DNA from: Aliikangiella sp. G2MR2-5
GTDB lineage: Bacteria > Pseudomonadota > Gammaproteobacteria > Enterobacterales > Kangiellaceae
Length of the DNA stretch: 64,000 nucleotides
Assembly: GCF_015687155.1 (NCBI RefSeq)
Contig: NZ_JADPQF010000006.1
Location: forward strand, 1-64,000
Direction of reading: 5' to 3'
The notes under the pieces are model-generated. The model saw only the letters and a program-made list of their open reading frames with translations, was not told where the DNA came from and did not search any database. The translations under genes were made by a program, and so were the position numbers. Position 1 is the stretch's first letter; every line of letters starts with the position of its first letter. Below, one piece after another: positions 55,023 through 64,000 of this stretch.

Positions 55023-56039
55023 ATGATCATAGTTCTAAAACCACAAGCCACAGAAGCAGATGCTAAAGAAATCTTGAACAAGATAGAATCGGTTAATTTA
55101 ACGCCTCTTTATATGCCAGGTACAGAAAGAATTGTACTCGGCGCTCTTGGCGATGAGCGTGTATTGAATGGATTGAATATCCAGGCTCATCCAATGGTAG
55201 AAAACGTCAAACCTATCTTAAGTAGTTACAAACAGGTAAGTCGCGAAATGCAGAGCCATGACTCTCAAGTCTCCTTCGGCAATACAGTTATCGGTGGTGG
55301 TAACTTTACAGTGATTGCCGGACCATGCGCAGTAGAAAATAGAGAGCAGATATTTCAATCAGCTGCGATAGTAAAAAAATATGGTGCTCAAGGCTTAAGG
55401 GGAGGCGCATTTAAACCTCGCACGTCTCCATATAGTTTTCAAGGGCTAGAGGAAGAAGGTTTAAAGCTCCTGCAAGAAGCATCAAAGGAGTACGGGTTAC
55501 CGTGTGTTACCGAGATTGTCGACCCTAATCACGTCGATATGATGGAAGACTATGTTGACGCATTCCAGGTTGGCGCGCGAAATATGCAAAACTTTAAACT
55601 ACTTAAAGCGGTTGGACAAAGTCAAAAACCAACTATCTTAAAGCGAGGAATGTCTGCAACAATTGAAGAGCTCCTATTAGCAGCGGAATACATCTACGCA
55701 GAAGGCAATAAAAATGTCGTGATCTGCGAACGAGGTATTCGAACTTATGAGAAAGCAACCCGCAACACTCTCGACTTAAATGCAGTCGCTTATATTAAAA
55801 CCAAGAGCCACTTGCCAGTTATTGTTGACCCATCTCATGGTACCGGTATTCGCGAACTGGTTGCTCCAATGGCAAAAGCCGCAGTTGCCTGCGGTGCCGA
55901 TGGCGTAATAGTTGAAGCTCACTACAACCCTCAAATAGCGTTATCCGATGGACAGCAATCTCTCGATGAAAATGATTTTTCCAAGTTAATGAGTGAGCTC
56001 AAACCTTTTATCGAGGCTGCAGGCAAGCGTATTGCTTAA
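55023..56039 (+). CDS. aroF: 3-deoxy-7-phosphoheptulonate (DAHP) synthase, type I-beta, trp-operon linked
   Basis: Condenses phosphoenolpyruvate and erythrose 4-phosphate, the first step to chorismate and aromatic amino acids. The 338-aa protein has a small N-terminal ferredoxin-like regulatory domain (about 1-70, as in Thermotoga-type enzymes) and a TIM-barrel with I-A-G-P-C-A-V-E, L-R-G-G-A-F-K-P-R-T-S-P-Y, the D-P-S-H-G-T-G motif and the metal site I-V-E-A-H. First gene after the two Trp attenuators, so its supply should respond to tryptophan. The allosteric effector cannot be read from sequence. AAGGA precedes the ATG. Confidence 0.92.
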   Translation: MIIVLKPQATEADAKEILNKIESVNLTPLYMPGTERIVLGALGDERVLNGLNIQAHPMVENVKPILSSYKQVSREMQSHDSQVSFGNTVIGGGNFTVIAGPCAVENREQIFQSAAIVKKYGAQGLRGGAFKPRTSPYSFQGLEEEGLKLLQEASKEYGLPCVTEIVDPNHVDMMEDYVDAFQVGARNMQNFKLLKAVGQSQKPTILKRGMSATIEELLLAAEYIYAEGNKNVVICERGIRTYEKATRNTLDLNAVAYIKTKSHLPVIVDPSHGTGIRELVAPMAKAAVACGADGVIVEAHYNPQIALSDGQQSLDENDFSKLMSELKPFIEAAGKRIA

Positions 56040-56073
56040 CTTCAGGTTGGGATTAATCGGTAAGGATAAATAA

Positions 56074-57714
56074 ATGAAAACATCCATCGAAAATAGACTC
56101 GGTTCAGTAAAGACCCTGTCCAAACTAATCGAGACTAACCTGGAACCACTCTCGCTTTATGAAGGAATCACAAGACAGTTGAAACTGGTCGACTCCATGC
56201 TTCTAGAGTCGAGTGAAATCGACTCCAAGGAAGAGCTAAAAAGCATAATTATGCTACAAGCAGCCCTGCGTATTGAGTGTAACGGTCGACTGGTGGTCAT
56301 AGAAGCTTCAAGCAGTAATGGAGTCAATGCTTTAAACCAGCTGGCGACGAACCTTTCATTGGAAGAAGGAATTGATACTCTCTCATCTGAGAAAAATAAA
56401 CTAGTCGTATCAATCTCCTCAAACAATGGTGTTATTGACGAAGATGAGCGTCTTAAAACAACAACGCCAATAGAGGTCTTGAGAAAGATTCAAAATGCAT
56501 TTCACAGTCAGACAAAAGATGAGTTCTCCACTTTTTTGTGTGGTGTTTTCGCCTTTGACTTTATTGCAACATTTGAAAATCTCCCCGAAGTCAGTCAGGG
56601 CACTAATAGTTGTCCCGATTATGTTTTTTATCTGGCAGAAACCCTTCTGGTTATCGACCATAAGCGGAATATTAGACGTTTGTATAGTAATCACTTTTCT
56701 GGCGAAAATGAAGAATCAACATACTTTGAAGTGGCTCGTAGATTCGAACTGTTTGAATCAACCATAAATGCTTTAGCAATGAATGGAAATATCTCTGCGA
56801 AATCCAATGAGCGAGGAGGCCAGATAAACAAACTCGGCCTTGAAATAAACCTCGATGATTCTGCTTACGCTAGTGTGGTTGAAAACCTCAAACGCAATAT
56901 TATTGCGGGCGATATATTTCAAGTAGTGCCCTCAAGAACATTTTCTCTACCTTGCCCTACTCCGATTGATAGCTACCGGCAACTTAAAAAGGCAAACCCG
57001 AGCCCCTATATGTTTTACATGAAGGACCGCGACTTTATTCTATTTGGCGCATCCCCGGAGAGTGCCTTGAAATACTCGCATGAAGATCGTGGTGTTTTAC
57101 TCTATCCCATTGCAGGAACACGGCCTCGCGGAAAGAAAACTGATGGCGAGATAGATTTAGATCTGGATGCAAGACTCGAGATAGAACTAAAACTGGATCA
57201 AAAAGAAGTTGCCGAACATATGATGCTGGTGGATCTGGCAAGAAATGATATTTCAAGGATATCAGAGCCAGGTACAACCCACCTGCCCAAACTACTATCC
57301 GTTGATCGCTATTCTCAAGTCATGCACCTGGTGTCCTGTGTTAAAGGAAAACTTCGCAGCGATCTCGATGCACTACATGCTTATCAAGCTTGCATGAATA
57401 TGGGAACCCTGACCGGCGCCCCAAAAATCAAAGCAACCGAATTAATCCGAGTAACCGAAAAAAACCGTCGAGGTAGCTACGGCGGCGCGGTTGGCTATCT
57501 TAATGGCAATGGCGATATGGATACCTGTATTGTGATCCGCTCAGCCTTTGTCAAAGAAGGAAAAGCCTATATCCAGGCCGGTGCAGGGGTAGTTTATGAC
57601 TCAGTGCCGCTTTCGGAAGCTAAAGAAACCACGAACAAAGCAATGGCTGTAATCAACGCAATTTGTGCCGCAAACGAAAAATCAGGCTCAGAAATAGACA
57701 GAGGTACGAACTAA
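56074..57714 (+). CDS. trpE: Anthranilate synthase component I
   Basis: Converts chorismate and ammonia (or glutamine via TrpG) to anthranilate, 546 aa. An N-terminal L-L-E-S-S-E-I-D-S-K-E segment matches the region that binds inhibitory tryptophan in E. coli TrpE (L-L-E-S), so feedback inhibition is likely. The C-terminal chorismate-binding domain holds P-I-A-G-T-R-P-R-G, D-L-A-R-N-D, M-G-T-L-T-G-A-P-K and A-G-A-G-V-V-Y-D-S. AAGGA is upstream. It starts 34 bp after the DAHP synthase gene. Confidence 0.96.
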   Translation: MKTSIENRLGSVKTLSKLIETNLEPLSLYEGITRQLKLVDSMLLESSEIDSKEELKSIIMLQAALRIECNGRLVVIEASSSNGVNALNQLATNLSLEEGIDTLSSEKNKLVVSISSNNGVIDEDERLKTTTPIEVLRKIQNAFHSQTKDEFSTFLCGVFAFDFIATFENLPEVSQGTNSCPDYVFYLAETLLVIDHKRNIRRLYSNHFSGENEESTYFEVARRFELFESTINALAMNGNISAKSNERGGQINKLGLEINLDDSAYASVVENLKRNIIAGDIFQVVPSRTFSLPCPTPIDSYRQLKKANPSPYMFYMKDRDFILFGASPESALKYSHEDRGVLLYPIAGTRPRGKKTDGEIDLDLDARLEIELKLDQKEVAEHMMLVDLARNDISRISEPGTTHLPKLLSVDRYSQVMHLVSCVKGKLRSDLDALHAYQACMNMGTLTGAPKIKATELIRVTEKNRRGSYGGAVGYLNGNGDMDTCIVIRSAFVKEGKAYIQAGAGVVYDSVPLSEAKETTNKAMAVINAICAANEKSGSEIDRGTN

Positions 57715-58343
57715 TGACTCAGCCATTGCAAATTATCATGATAGATAATTACGACTCTTTTACCTATAACCTGGTTAACCAACTGAAAACGCTAAACCTT
57801 GATCAAACTGTAATGCTCAAAGTTTATCGCAATGATTCACCGATAGAAATGGTATTTTCTGAAGAAAATCTGGCTGGAAAAAAGAACCTGATTGTTATTT
57901 CTCCGGGACCAGGCAACCCGCAGTCTGCCGGTAACACTTTGCAAATCATTAATAACTTTGCCGGTCGCATGCCGATTCTGGGAATATGCCTTGGACATCA
58001 ATCAATCGTTGAACATTTTGGCGGAGAAGTTTCTGGAGCATCCGAAATTATTCATGGCAAAGCGGACAATGTTTTTACATTCTCAGAGCATCCTGTTTTC
58101 GAAGGATTACCGAATCCATTTGTTGCAGCTCGCTATCACTCACTTTCGGCGTCACTAGTACCACCAACACTTGAGGTATTGGCATCAACATCAGGAAAGC
58201 ATGGCGAACAAGAAAGCTCTGAAGTTATGGCAGTTGTGCATAAAGAATACAAGATTATTGGCTTTCAATTTCATCCAGAATCCATTCTTACTACACAAGG
58301 AAAAACACTGTTGGAGAACTCGGTTCGCTGGCTTACCAGGTAA
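57714..58343 (+). CDS. trpG: Anthranilate synthase component II (glutamine amidotransferase)
   Basis: Class I glutamine amidotransferase, 209 aa, supplying ammonia to TrpE. The nucleophile cysteine is in I-L-G-I-C-L-G-H-Q-S and the His-x-Glu in F-Q-F-H-P-E-S-I-L-T. The N-terminal I-D-N-Y-D-S-F-T-Y-N-L-V is family-typical. The ATG at 57714 overlaps the trpE stop (TAATG), indicating coupling. It is a stand-alone TrpG, not fused to TrpD as in E. coli. Confidence 0.95.
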   Translation: MTQPLQIIMIDNYDSFTYNLVNQLKTLNLDQTVMLKVYRNDSPIEMVFSEENLAGKKNLIVISPGPGNPQSAGNTLQIINNFAGRMPILGICLGHQSIVEHFGGEVSGASEIIHGKADNVFTFSEHPVFEGLPNPFVAARYHSLSASLVPPTLEVLASTSGKHGEQESSEVMAVVHKEYKIIGFQFHPESILTTQGKTLLENSVRWLTR

Positions 58344-58404
58344 GCATCTTATTTATTCAAAATTTTTAAAATTAGAACACTTGAGAGAACAATCGGATTA
58401 AACA

Positions 58405-59427
58405 ATGAATAATTTACTAAACAAAGTCTTTCAAAAAGAAAGTTTGTCTGAAAACGAATCCTTTGAACTGTTCAAACAGTTTGTTAAAGGAGAGCAAGAC
58501 AATATCAATATAACAGCCTTTCTGGTGGCACTAAAAATGAAGGGAGAGACCCCAGAAGAAGTGTGTGGTGCAGCCAGAGCTCTGGCTAGCGAGGCAGGTG
58601 ATTTCGAAAAACCAGATTATGCGATTGCCGATAGTTGTGGTACCGGAGGAAGCGGAAAGCATACTTTGAATATATCGACATTGGTCTCATTCATCGCCGC
58701 AGCAGGAGGCTTGAGTGTTGCAAAACATGGTAACCGTTCTGTATCCAGTAAGTGCGGTTCAGCCGACGTGCTTTCCCAGCTCGGCGTCAAAATTGATATG
58801 ACGCCTCATACAGCGAGACAATGTCTCGACCAGACAGGAGTTAGTTTCCTATTTGCCCCGCTTTACCATTCGGGTGTTAAACATGTAATGCCAGTAAGAA
58901 ATGCATTAAAAACGCGAACCATATTTAATCTGCTTGGACCGCTGATTAATCCGGCAAAACCAGAGTTCCAGTTAATGGGCGTTTATTCACCCGAATATTG
59001 TTATGCTGCAGCTGAATCTCTTCGACTCTCAGGTTGTAAAGCTGCAATGGTTGTTAACAGCGCTGGATGCGATGAAATCACTCTGGCAGCGCCAACCCGT
59101 GCAGCAATTCTTAAAGATGGAAAAATCTCAGAAGTTACCTTTACACACGCTGACTTTGGCTTGCCACAGGTTCCTCTTGGTGCTTTACTTGGTGGCTCTC
59201 CGCAAGAAAATGCCAGCCAGTTTGTTAGCTTGCTGCAAGGCAAAAGTGAAATGCCAATAATTGATACAGTCGCGGCCAACGCAGGCGCGCTCTTCTATAT
59301 ATGCGGGAAGGCGTCTTCATTGGCCGAAGGTGTCGAACAAGCCAAATCGATTATTTCTCAAGGACTCGGCTTTGAAAAATTGTTGGCATTAAAAGAGTTA
59401 TCACAAAGCGCAGAGGAGATCGCATGA
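58405..59427 (+). CDS. trpD: Anthranilate phosphoribosyltransferase
   Basis: Transfers phosphoribose from PRPP to anthranilate, 340 aa. Motifs: D-S-C-G-T-G-G-S-G-K-H-T-L-N-I-S-T (PRPP site), K-H-G-N-R-S-V-S-S-K-C-G-S-A-D, and R-T-I-F-N-L-L-G-P-L-x-N-P. It starts 61 bp after trpG and overlaps the next gene by four bases. Confidence 0.96.
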   Translation: MNNLLNKVFQKESLSENESFELFKQFVKGEQDNINITAFLVALKMKGETPEEVCGAARALASEAGDFEKPDYAIADSCGTGGSGKHTLNISTLVSFIAAAGGLSVAKHGNRSVSSKCGSADVLSQLGVKIDMTPHTARQCLDQTGVSFLFAPLYHSGVKHVMPVRNALKTRTIFNLLGPLINPAKPEFQLMGVYSPEYCYAAAESLRLSGCKAAMVVNSAGCDEITLAAPTRAAILKDGKISEVTFTHADFGLPQVPLGALLGGSPQENASQFVSLLQGKSEMPIIDTVAANAGALFYICGKASSLAEGVEQAKSIISQGLGFEKLLALKELSQSAEEIA

Positions 59428-60950
59428 TGACTTCAGCGTCTAACATAGCCTCAGAAGATGCTGCAGTTTCTAGTGTGCACCTGACTCTATCCGCTCAATT
59501 CGATAACGTACTGGCCAAAATAGTTGAAGATAAAAAAGTTGAAGTTGCCACGCGCATGCAACATATGCCAATCGATGAATTAAAAAAAGACTTGGCAAAA
59601 TCTACTCGTAGCCTTGAAAAAGCAATGGGTAATTCCGGTGCAGACTTTATTCTCGAATGTAAAAAAGCTTCGCCATCGAAGGGACTTATTCGAGAAGACT
59701 TCAATCTCGATGAAATTCTGGCCGATTACCGAGACTTTGCCAGCGCCATTTCTGTATTGACAGACAATAAGTACTTTCAAGGACAGTTTACTTATTTAAA
59801 AAAAGCGAGCGAACAAACTGAACTTCCGATTCTTTGCAAAGACTTTTTTATTGATCCTTATCAGGTGTACGAAGCGAGATATCATGGGGCCGATGCAATA
59901 CTGCTAATGCTTTCAGTGTTAGATAACGAACAATACCAGTTGCTTGCTTCCATAGCTCAATCCTTATCGCTTGATGTATTGACCGAAGTTCACTCTGAGC
60001 AAGAGCTTGAACGAGCTCTCGCCTTAGGCGCAAAAATTATTGGTATAAACAACCGAAATCTAAAAGACTTATCGATAGATTTGGCGACAACTGAAAGTCT
60101 GGTATCGATGATTCCTGAAGATCGAATTGTAATTTCCGAGTCAGGCATTTCTACTCATAATGACATAAAGCGTCTGGCTCCAGTGGTAGATGGCTTTTTG
60201 GTGGGCTCGAGTATTATGCAGCAACGGAATATTCGCCACCACTTAAAATCGTTGATTTTTGGCAACATAAAAATCTGCGGTCTGACTAAGCCAGAGGACG
60301 CAGTGAATGTGGATCTGGCAGGCGGCAATTATGGAGGACTGGTATTCTTTCCTCCGTCTAAACGACACTTAACCATTGAACAGGCACAGACGATTACCGC
60401 CGCCGCGCCACTAAGATACGTCGGCGTTTTTGTTGATGAGGAAGCAGATTCCCTCGTAACAATCGCCAAAGCTCTCAATCTTTACGCGGTTCAACTACAT
60501 GGAAATGAAGATGCGGCCTATGTTAAGACGATAAGAGACAAGCTGGATCATCTGGGCCTCGAAGGTATTCAGATCTGGAAAGCAATAAGAGTTGAGCAAT
60601 CCATCGCTTTTACTCCTGATGACAATATTAATCAATATTTGTTAGATGCGTTTCATCCGACAGAGCGAGGTGGATCTGGAGAAGCCTTCGACTGGTCTTT
60701 GTTAGCGTCGCTTGATTCCATGTTGGAGAAGCAATTTATGGAAAAACAGAAATTTATTCTAGCGGGCGGTATTGATGAGCAAAACCTGGCTCAGGCACTA
60801 GACCTCGATCTGTATGCGCTAGATCTTAGCTCCGGCGTTGAATCTTCTCCCGGAGAAAAGTCGCCACACAAAATAGATGCATTTTTTAAAAAATTAAGTC
60901 AGGAAATCAGTAAGGCTCGCGATCAGCTTACTGCCAATTCGAATAGTTAA
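59424..60950 (+). CDS. trpC: Bifunctional indole-3-glycerol phosphate synthase / phosphoribosylanthranilate isomerase (TrpCF)
   Basis: Two successive enzymes of tryptophan synthesis in one 508-aa chain. The IGPS half (about 25-280) carries F-I-L-E-C-K-K-A-S-P-S-K-G, L-C-K-D-F-F-I-D and I-S-E-S-G-I. The TrpF half (about 282-490) begins with I-K-I-C-G-L-T and has V-G-V-F-V-D, V-Q-L-H-G-N-E-D and F-I-L-A-G-G-I. The ATG at 59424 overlaps the trpD stop (ATGA); GGAG lies before it. An extra ~25 residues precede the IGPS core. Fused TrpCF is typical of enterobacteria and vibrio relatives. Confidence 0.95.
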   Translation: MMTSASNIASEDAAVSSVHLTLSAQFDNVLAKIVEDKKVEVATRMQHMPIDELKKDLAKSTRSLEKAMGNSGADFILECKKASPSKGLIREDFNLDEILADYRDFASAISVLTDNKYFQGQFTYLKKASEQTELPILCKDFFIDPYQVYEARYHGADAILLMLSVLDNEQYQLLASIAQSLSLDVLTEVHSEQELERALALGAKIIGINNRNLKDLSIDLATTESLVSMIPEDRIVISESGISTHNDIKRLAPVVDGFLVGSSIMQQRNIRHHLKSLIFGNIKICGLTKPEDAVNVDLAGGNYGGLVFFPPSKRHLTIEQAQTITAAAPLRYVGVFVDEEADSLVTIAKALNLYAVQLHGNEDAAYVKTIRDKLDHLGLEGIQIWKAIRVEQSIAFTPDDNINQYLLDAFHPTERGGSGEAFDWSLLASLDSMLEKQFMEKQKFILAGGIDEQNLAQALDLDLYALDLSSGVESSPGEKSPHKIDAFFKKLSQEISKARDQLTANSNS

Positions 60951-60974
60951 TAGAGAACATCAGGAATTTACATT

Positions 60975-62150
60975 ATGACAAAATTAAACCGATACTTTGG
61001 CCAGTTTGGCGGAATGTATGTACCGGAACTCCTGGTACCCGCCCTCTTACAGCTGGAAGAAGCTTTTATAAGTGCAATGGATGATGAAAGCTTTCACCAG
61101 GAATTTTCCGGTCTTTTGAAAAACTATGCCGGACGTCCTACTCCGCTGACATTGACTCGAAACCTGTCTCCCAATGATAAAGTCAAAATTTATCTGAAAC
61201 GAGAAGATCTTCTGCACGGCGGTGCCCACAAAACCAATCAGGTTTTAGGGCAGGCCTTGCTTGCTAAAAGAATGGGTAAAACCGAGATTATCGCCGAAAC
61301 CGGTGCAGGTCAGCATGGTGTTGCTACTGCAATTGCCTGCTCACTACTTGGTCTTAAATGCCGAATTTATATGGGCGAAGTCGATGTTAAGAGACAACAG
61401 CCTAATGTCTTTCGAATGGAGCTTATGGGCGCAGAAGTTATTCCCGTATCAGCTGGAAGCGGTACTTTAAAGGATGCAGTCAATGAAGCCCTTAGGGATT
61501 GGTCAGCCTCCTACAAAACCAGCCATTACCTTTTGGGAACTGCTGCGGGTCCACACCCCTTCCCTACCGTCGTGCGCGAGTTTCAACGAATGATCGGTCA
61601 AGAGGTCCATTCACAAATCATTGAAGCTGAAGGCAGGTTACCGGATTACGCAATTGCCTGCGTTGGCGGAGGCTCAAATGCCATTGGTTTGTTTGCCGAC
61701 CTGATAGAGCACGAGTCGATCCAACTGGTTGGCGTTGAACCTGCTGGTAAAGGACTGGATACTAATCAGCATGGCGCTACTCTTTGCAAGGGAACCCTTG
61801 GAATACTCCATGGTTCACACACTTATGTTATGCAAAATGAAGAAGGACAAATTGAAGAGTCCTACTCAGTTTCCGCCGGTTTGGACTATCCCGCAGTTGG
61901 TCCTCAGCACTCCTATCTAAAGGATACGGGTCGAGTACAATATGAGGCCGTAACTGATGAAGAGGCACTTGCCGCTTTCCAGCAACTATCCAGAAGCGAA
62001 GGAATTATACCGGCCCTCGAATCATCTCATGCGCTAGCTTATGCACTAAAACTAGCGGCACAACTTAATAGAGAAGCCATTATTGTCGTTAATTTATCAG
62101 GGCGTGGCGATAAAGATCTCGCCCATGTCAGAAACATACTGGACGCCTGA
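60975..62150 (+). CDS. trpB: Tryptophan synthase beta chain
   Basis: PLP-dependent beta subunit that joins indole and serine, 391 aa. The PLP lysine is in [16 protein letters not shown]. The phosphate loop is [21 protein letters not shown] contains the catalytic glutamate. It starts 24 bp after trpC with no overlap. Confidence 0.97.
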   Translation: MTKLNRYFGQFGGMYVPELLVPALLQLEEAFISAMDDESFHQEFSGLLKNYAGRPTPLTLTRNLSPNDKVKIYLKREDLLHGGAHKTNQVLGQALLAKRMGKTEIIAETGAGQHGVATAIACSLLGLKCRIYMGEVDVKRQQPNVFRMELMGAEVIPVSAGSGTLKDAVNEALRDWSASYKTSHYLLGTAAGPHPFPTVVREFQRMIGQEVHSQIIEAEGRLPDYAIACVGGGSNAIGLFADLIEHESIQLVGVEPAGKGLDTNQHGATLCKGTLGILHGSHTYVMQNEEGQIEESYSVSAGLDYPAVGPQHSYLKDTGRVQYEAVTDEEALAAFQQLSRSEGIIPALESSHALAYALKLAAQLNREAIIVVNLSGRGDKDLAHVRNILDA

Positions 62151-62159
62151 GGAACTGTT

Positions 62160-62981
62160 ATGAGTCAAAAATATACCGAAAGATATGCGAAAAGTTTTGA
62201 TCAACTGAGACGAAATAGCCAGGGAGCGTTTGTCCCTTTTGTAATGCTGGGCGACCCGGACCTGGAAAGTTGTTATGAAATTATAGTAACTCTTATCGAA
62301 AACGGGGCTGATGCGCTTGAACTGGGTATTCCGTTTTCGGATCCGATTGCCGATGGCCCAGTGATTCAAAAGGCTGCTATTAGAGCACTAAAAAATGGCG
62401 CAACCGTCGCTCGCTGTTTTGATTTGATAGCAAAAGTCAGACAATCTTATCCTCAAGTCCCTATTGGCTTACTCGTATACTCAAATCTGGTGGTAGGTAA
62501 CTCAATCGATGGCTTCTATCAGCAGGCTGCTATTGCAGGTGTCGACTCAGTATTGGTTGCAGATGTACCCACTATTGAAGCGGAAGTTTTTGTAGAAACA
62601 GCAGAAAAATACGGAATTGCACCGATATTTATCGCAACACCAAATGCAAATGAAGAAACCATTAAACGGATCGCACAGCTCTCCAAAGGCTATACCTATT
62701 TACTAAGTCGAGCGGGGGTAACAGGCACTGAAGTAAAAGCTGAAATGCCACTAGGACAGATTCTAAGTGCACTTGAAAAATATTCAGCACCACCAACACT
62801 GCTTGGTTTTGGGATATCCGAGCCGGCCCAGGTCAGCGCAGCTATTAATAATGGCGCATTCGGTGCAATCAGTGGCTCGGCTGTCGTAAAAATCATCGAG
62901 GACCAGCTGAATAACCGCTCGCATATGACCGAAAAACTTGCAGAGTTTGTAAGGGGCATGAAACTGGCAACGCAAAAATAG
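62160..62981 (+). CDS. trpA: Tryptophan synthase alpha chain
   Basis: Releases indole from indole-3-glycerol phosphate, 273 aa, TIM barrel. The catalytic glutamate lies in F-V-P-F-V-M-L-G-D-P-D and the aspartate in L-E-L-G-I-P-F-S-D-P-I-A-D-G-P. The phosphate-binding loops are G-F-G-I-S-E-P and A-I-S-G-S-A-V-V. Last gene of the operon. Confidence 0.97.
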   Translation: MSQKYTERYAKSFDQLRRNSQGAFVPFVMLGDPDLESCYEIIVTLIENGADALELGIPFSDPIADGPVIQKAAIRALKNGATVARCFDLIAKVRQSYPQVPIGLLVYSNLVVGNSIDGFYQQAAIAGVDSVLVADVPTIEAEVFVETAEKYGIAPIFIATPNANEETIKRIAQLSKGYTYLLSRAGVTGTEVKAEMPLGQILSALEKYSAPPTLLGFGISEPAQVSAAINNGAFGAISGSAVVKIIEDQLNNRSHMTEKLAEFVRGMKLATQK

Positions 62982-62991
62982 TTGCCTGAAG

Positions 62992-63027
62992 CGCTTGCTA
63001 CGAGTCGACATCAACTCGTAGCAAGCG
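62992..63027 (+). terminator. Stem-loop ending the trp operon
   Basis: CGCTTGCTACGAGT (62992-63005) and its exact complement (63014-63027) form a 14-pair stem with an eight-base loop, 10 bp after the trpA stop. Only a mixed TTGTTT follows, so it could terminate transcription or protect the mRNA 3' end. Confidence 0.7.
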
Positions 63028-63217
63028 TTGTTTGCCATTCTATCTACTCCAGAGTTTCACAGAGCGCCTGACTCCGTCCAAATTTCATTTACCAGGCTAT
63101 TCTGACAACGAATTTAGCAACATCAGATTAATCACTAGCGATCCCTCACATTCGCTCGCACTTTATCCGAACCCTTACTACACTTACTAAGATGCTGATT
63201 TTCAAAGGCTAGACAAG

Positions 63218-64000
63218 GTGTTAAGGACGAAGAAACATCCTAATTATCGCATTTTTAGCATATTTACAGCGATATTTACTCTGTTCATCTGCTCACAAAT
63301 TTACATCTTCTCGTTTAAGTACGATGAGGCGTTGAATACTCTGAAAGAACGCGCATCATCACTTATTGACAAGGGCGATGAAACTGTTTCCAATCGTATT
63401 AAAGGATTACTCAATGATCTGGACTTTGTTAGTAAGACCCCTCCAATTCAAGGAATTATCCGGGCCTCAAATTCAAGTGAATCGGATCCCGTTGATGGCA
63501 GTACGCTCAAACTATGGAAAAAAAGATTATCTTCCATTTTTGTTGCCTACCTGACAACTTATCCACACATCGATCAAATTCGATATATTGGTTTCGAAAA
63601 TAATGGCAAAGAACTGGTTCGAGTTAATCGTCAGGACACTGAAGTCATTGTTGTTGAGGAAGAAAACCTGCAGTTTAAAGAAACACACGACTATGTTGTC
63701 AGAAGTAGAACATTAGCCCAGGGAGAATACTACCTCTCACCTATTTCTCTTAACAAAGAGTTTGGTGAAGTAGAAGTCCCTTATAAACCGATGCTGAGAA
63801 TTGCGAAACCCATTTTTGATCATAAGGACCGAATTTTTGGTATTGTGATTATCAATTACAGGTTTCAGGCAATACTGGATAGCTTGAAGGAAATTGAAAA
63901 CAATCATTTCCAATTTTTCCTACTTAATCAATTCGGCGACTTCCTCTATCACCATGATGAAAATAGGCGATTTGGTTTTGATAAGAAAAAACTGTACCGT
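63218..64000 (+). CDS. Membrane sensor protein, N-terminal part (gene runs off the window)
   Basis: An open frame of 261 codons continuing past base 64000. The start is probably GTG at 63218 with AAAGG nine bases upstream. The product begins with a short basic stretch, one transmembrane helix (about 12-30: I-F-S-I-F-T-A-I-F-T-L-F-I-C) and a large extracytoplasmic domain with I-R-Y-I-G-F-E-N-N-G-K-E-L-V-R-V and Y-L-S-P-I-S-L-N-K. This is the pattern of dCache/PDC sensor domains of histidine kinases, diguanylate cyclases or chemoreceptors. The output domain is outside the window, so the class is undecided. Confidence 0.7.
   Translation, partial: MLRTKKHPNYRIFSIFTAIFTLFICSQIYIFSFKYDEALNTLKERASSLIDKGDETVSNRIKGLLNDLDFVSKTPPIQGIIRASNSSESDPVDGSTLKLWKKRLSSIFVAYLTTYPHIDQIRYIGFENNGKELVRVNRQDTEVIVVEEENLQFKETHDYVVRSRTLAQGEYYLSPISLNKEFGEVEVPYKPMLRIAKPIFDHKDRIFGIVIINYRFQAILDSLKEIENNHFQFFLLNQFGDFLYHHDENRRFGFDKKKLYR

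Noticed and set aside
54788-55081. Minus-strand 97-codon frame over the second trp attenuator
   Set aside because: It covers the leader, terminator and start of the DAHP synthase gene. It shows no family likeness and is a shadow.
1-64000. CRISPR arrays or tRNA genes
   Set aside because: The only regular repeats found have 4-, 15-, 17- and 18-bp units without spacers. No tRNA cloverleaf or T-loop consensus was recognised by eye; a tRNAscan run would settle this.

Overview
The window is about 64 kb of a low-GC (near 40 %) gammaproteobacterial chromosome. The gene content (MsrPQ, RlmKL, TopA, YbbAP-TesA, PrkA-YeaH-YcgB, FadR, NhaB, GshA, PutP, a fused TrpCF) and the sodium-coupled transporters suggest a marine or halotolerant organism, perhaps near Kangiella/Aliikangiella or other Oceanospirillales. 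That genus-level guess is inference. Almost everything is ordinary core chromosome; the accessory part is 22.3-26.9 kb.

Layout. 0-0.4 kb: two tandem stable-RNA-type promoters pointing left out of the window. 0.4-5.1 kb: a beta-helix-repeat lipoprotein, an AIM24-family protein, msrPQ, and small DUF3579, DUF4124 and glutaredoxin-like genes. 5.2-14.8 kb: rlmKL, a large hybrid histidine kinase with a YfiR-like sensor, pyrD and topA. 15-22.3 kb: ybbAP/tesA, methionine gamma-lyase and a ThDP-dependent decarboxylase/synthase-like enzyme. 22.3-26.9 kb: five small genes all on the minus strand, separated by sites with the architecture of integron attC sites. No integrase is present, so this looks like a cassette cluster. 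26.9-36.3 kb: an FAD dehydrogenase, then arginine/amino-acid catabolism (astC and astA divergent, an arginase-family enzyme, a dicarboxylate/amino-acid symporter) and an S9 peptidase. 36.4-40.7 kb: tpm, sohB and a VolA/Pla-1-type lipase lipoprotein. 41.5-49.3 kb: prkA-yeaH-ycgB, then fadR and nhaB. 49.4-54.3 kb: an acetyltransferase, putP, gshA, a DUF2802 gene and cheW. 54.5-63.0 kb: a complete tryptophan operon headed by a DAHP synthase gene (aro-trpE-G-D-CF-B-A). 63.2 kb to the end: a truncated membrane sensor gene.

The most striking element is the trp operon leader. Two consecutive short reading frames carry Trp-codon clusters (Trp-Trp-Arg-Trp, then Trp-Trp-Trp). Each is followed by its own GC-rich terminator with an alternative antiterminator pairing. 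The operon therefore appears to be gated by two ribosome-mediated attenuators in series that probably arose by duplication. Because the first structural gene is a DAHP synthase, the same gates should control entry of carbon into the shikimate pathway.

Other non-coding signals: an 18-bp x 6 repeat and a FadR-like operator between fadR and nhaB; a 17-bp x 4 repeat between the arginase-family gene and the symporter gene; an ARG-box-like site and a promoter bracketed by an inverted repeat between astC and astA; and a possible IS3-type end fragment in the cassette region. No tRNA, rRNA, CRISPR array or intact transposase was recognised inside the window.
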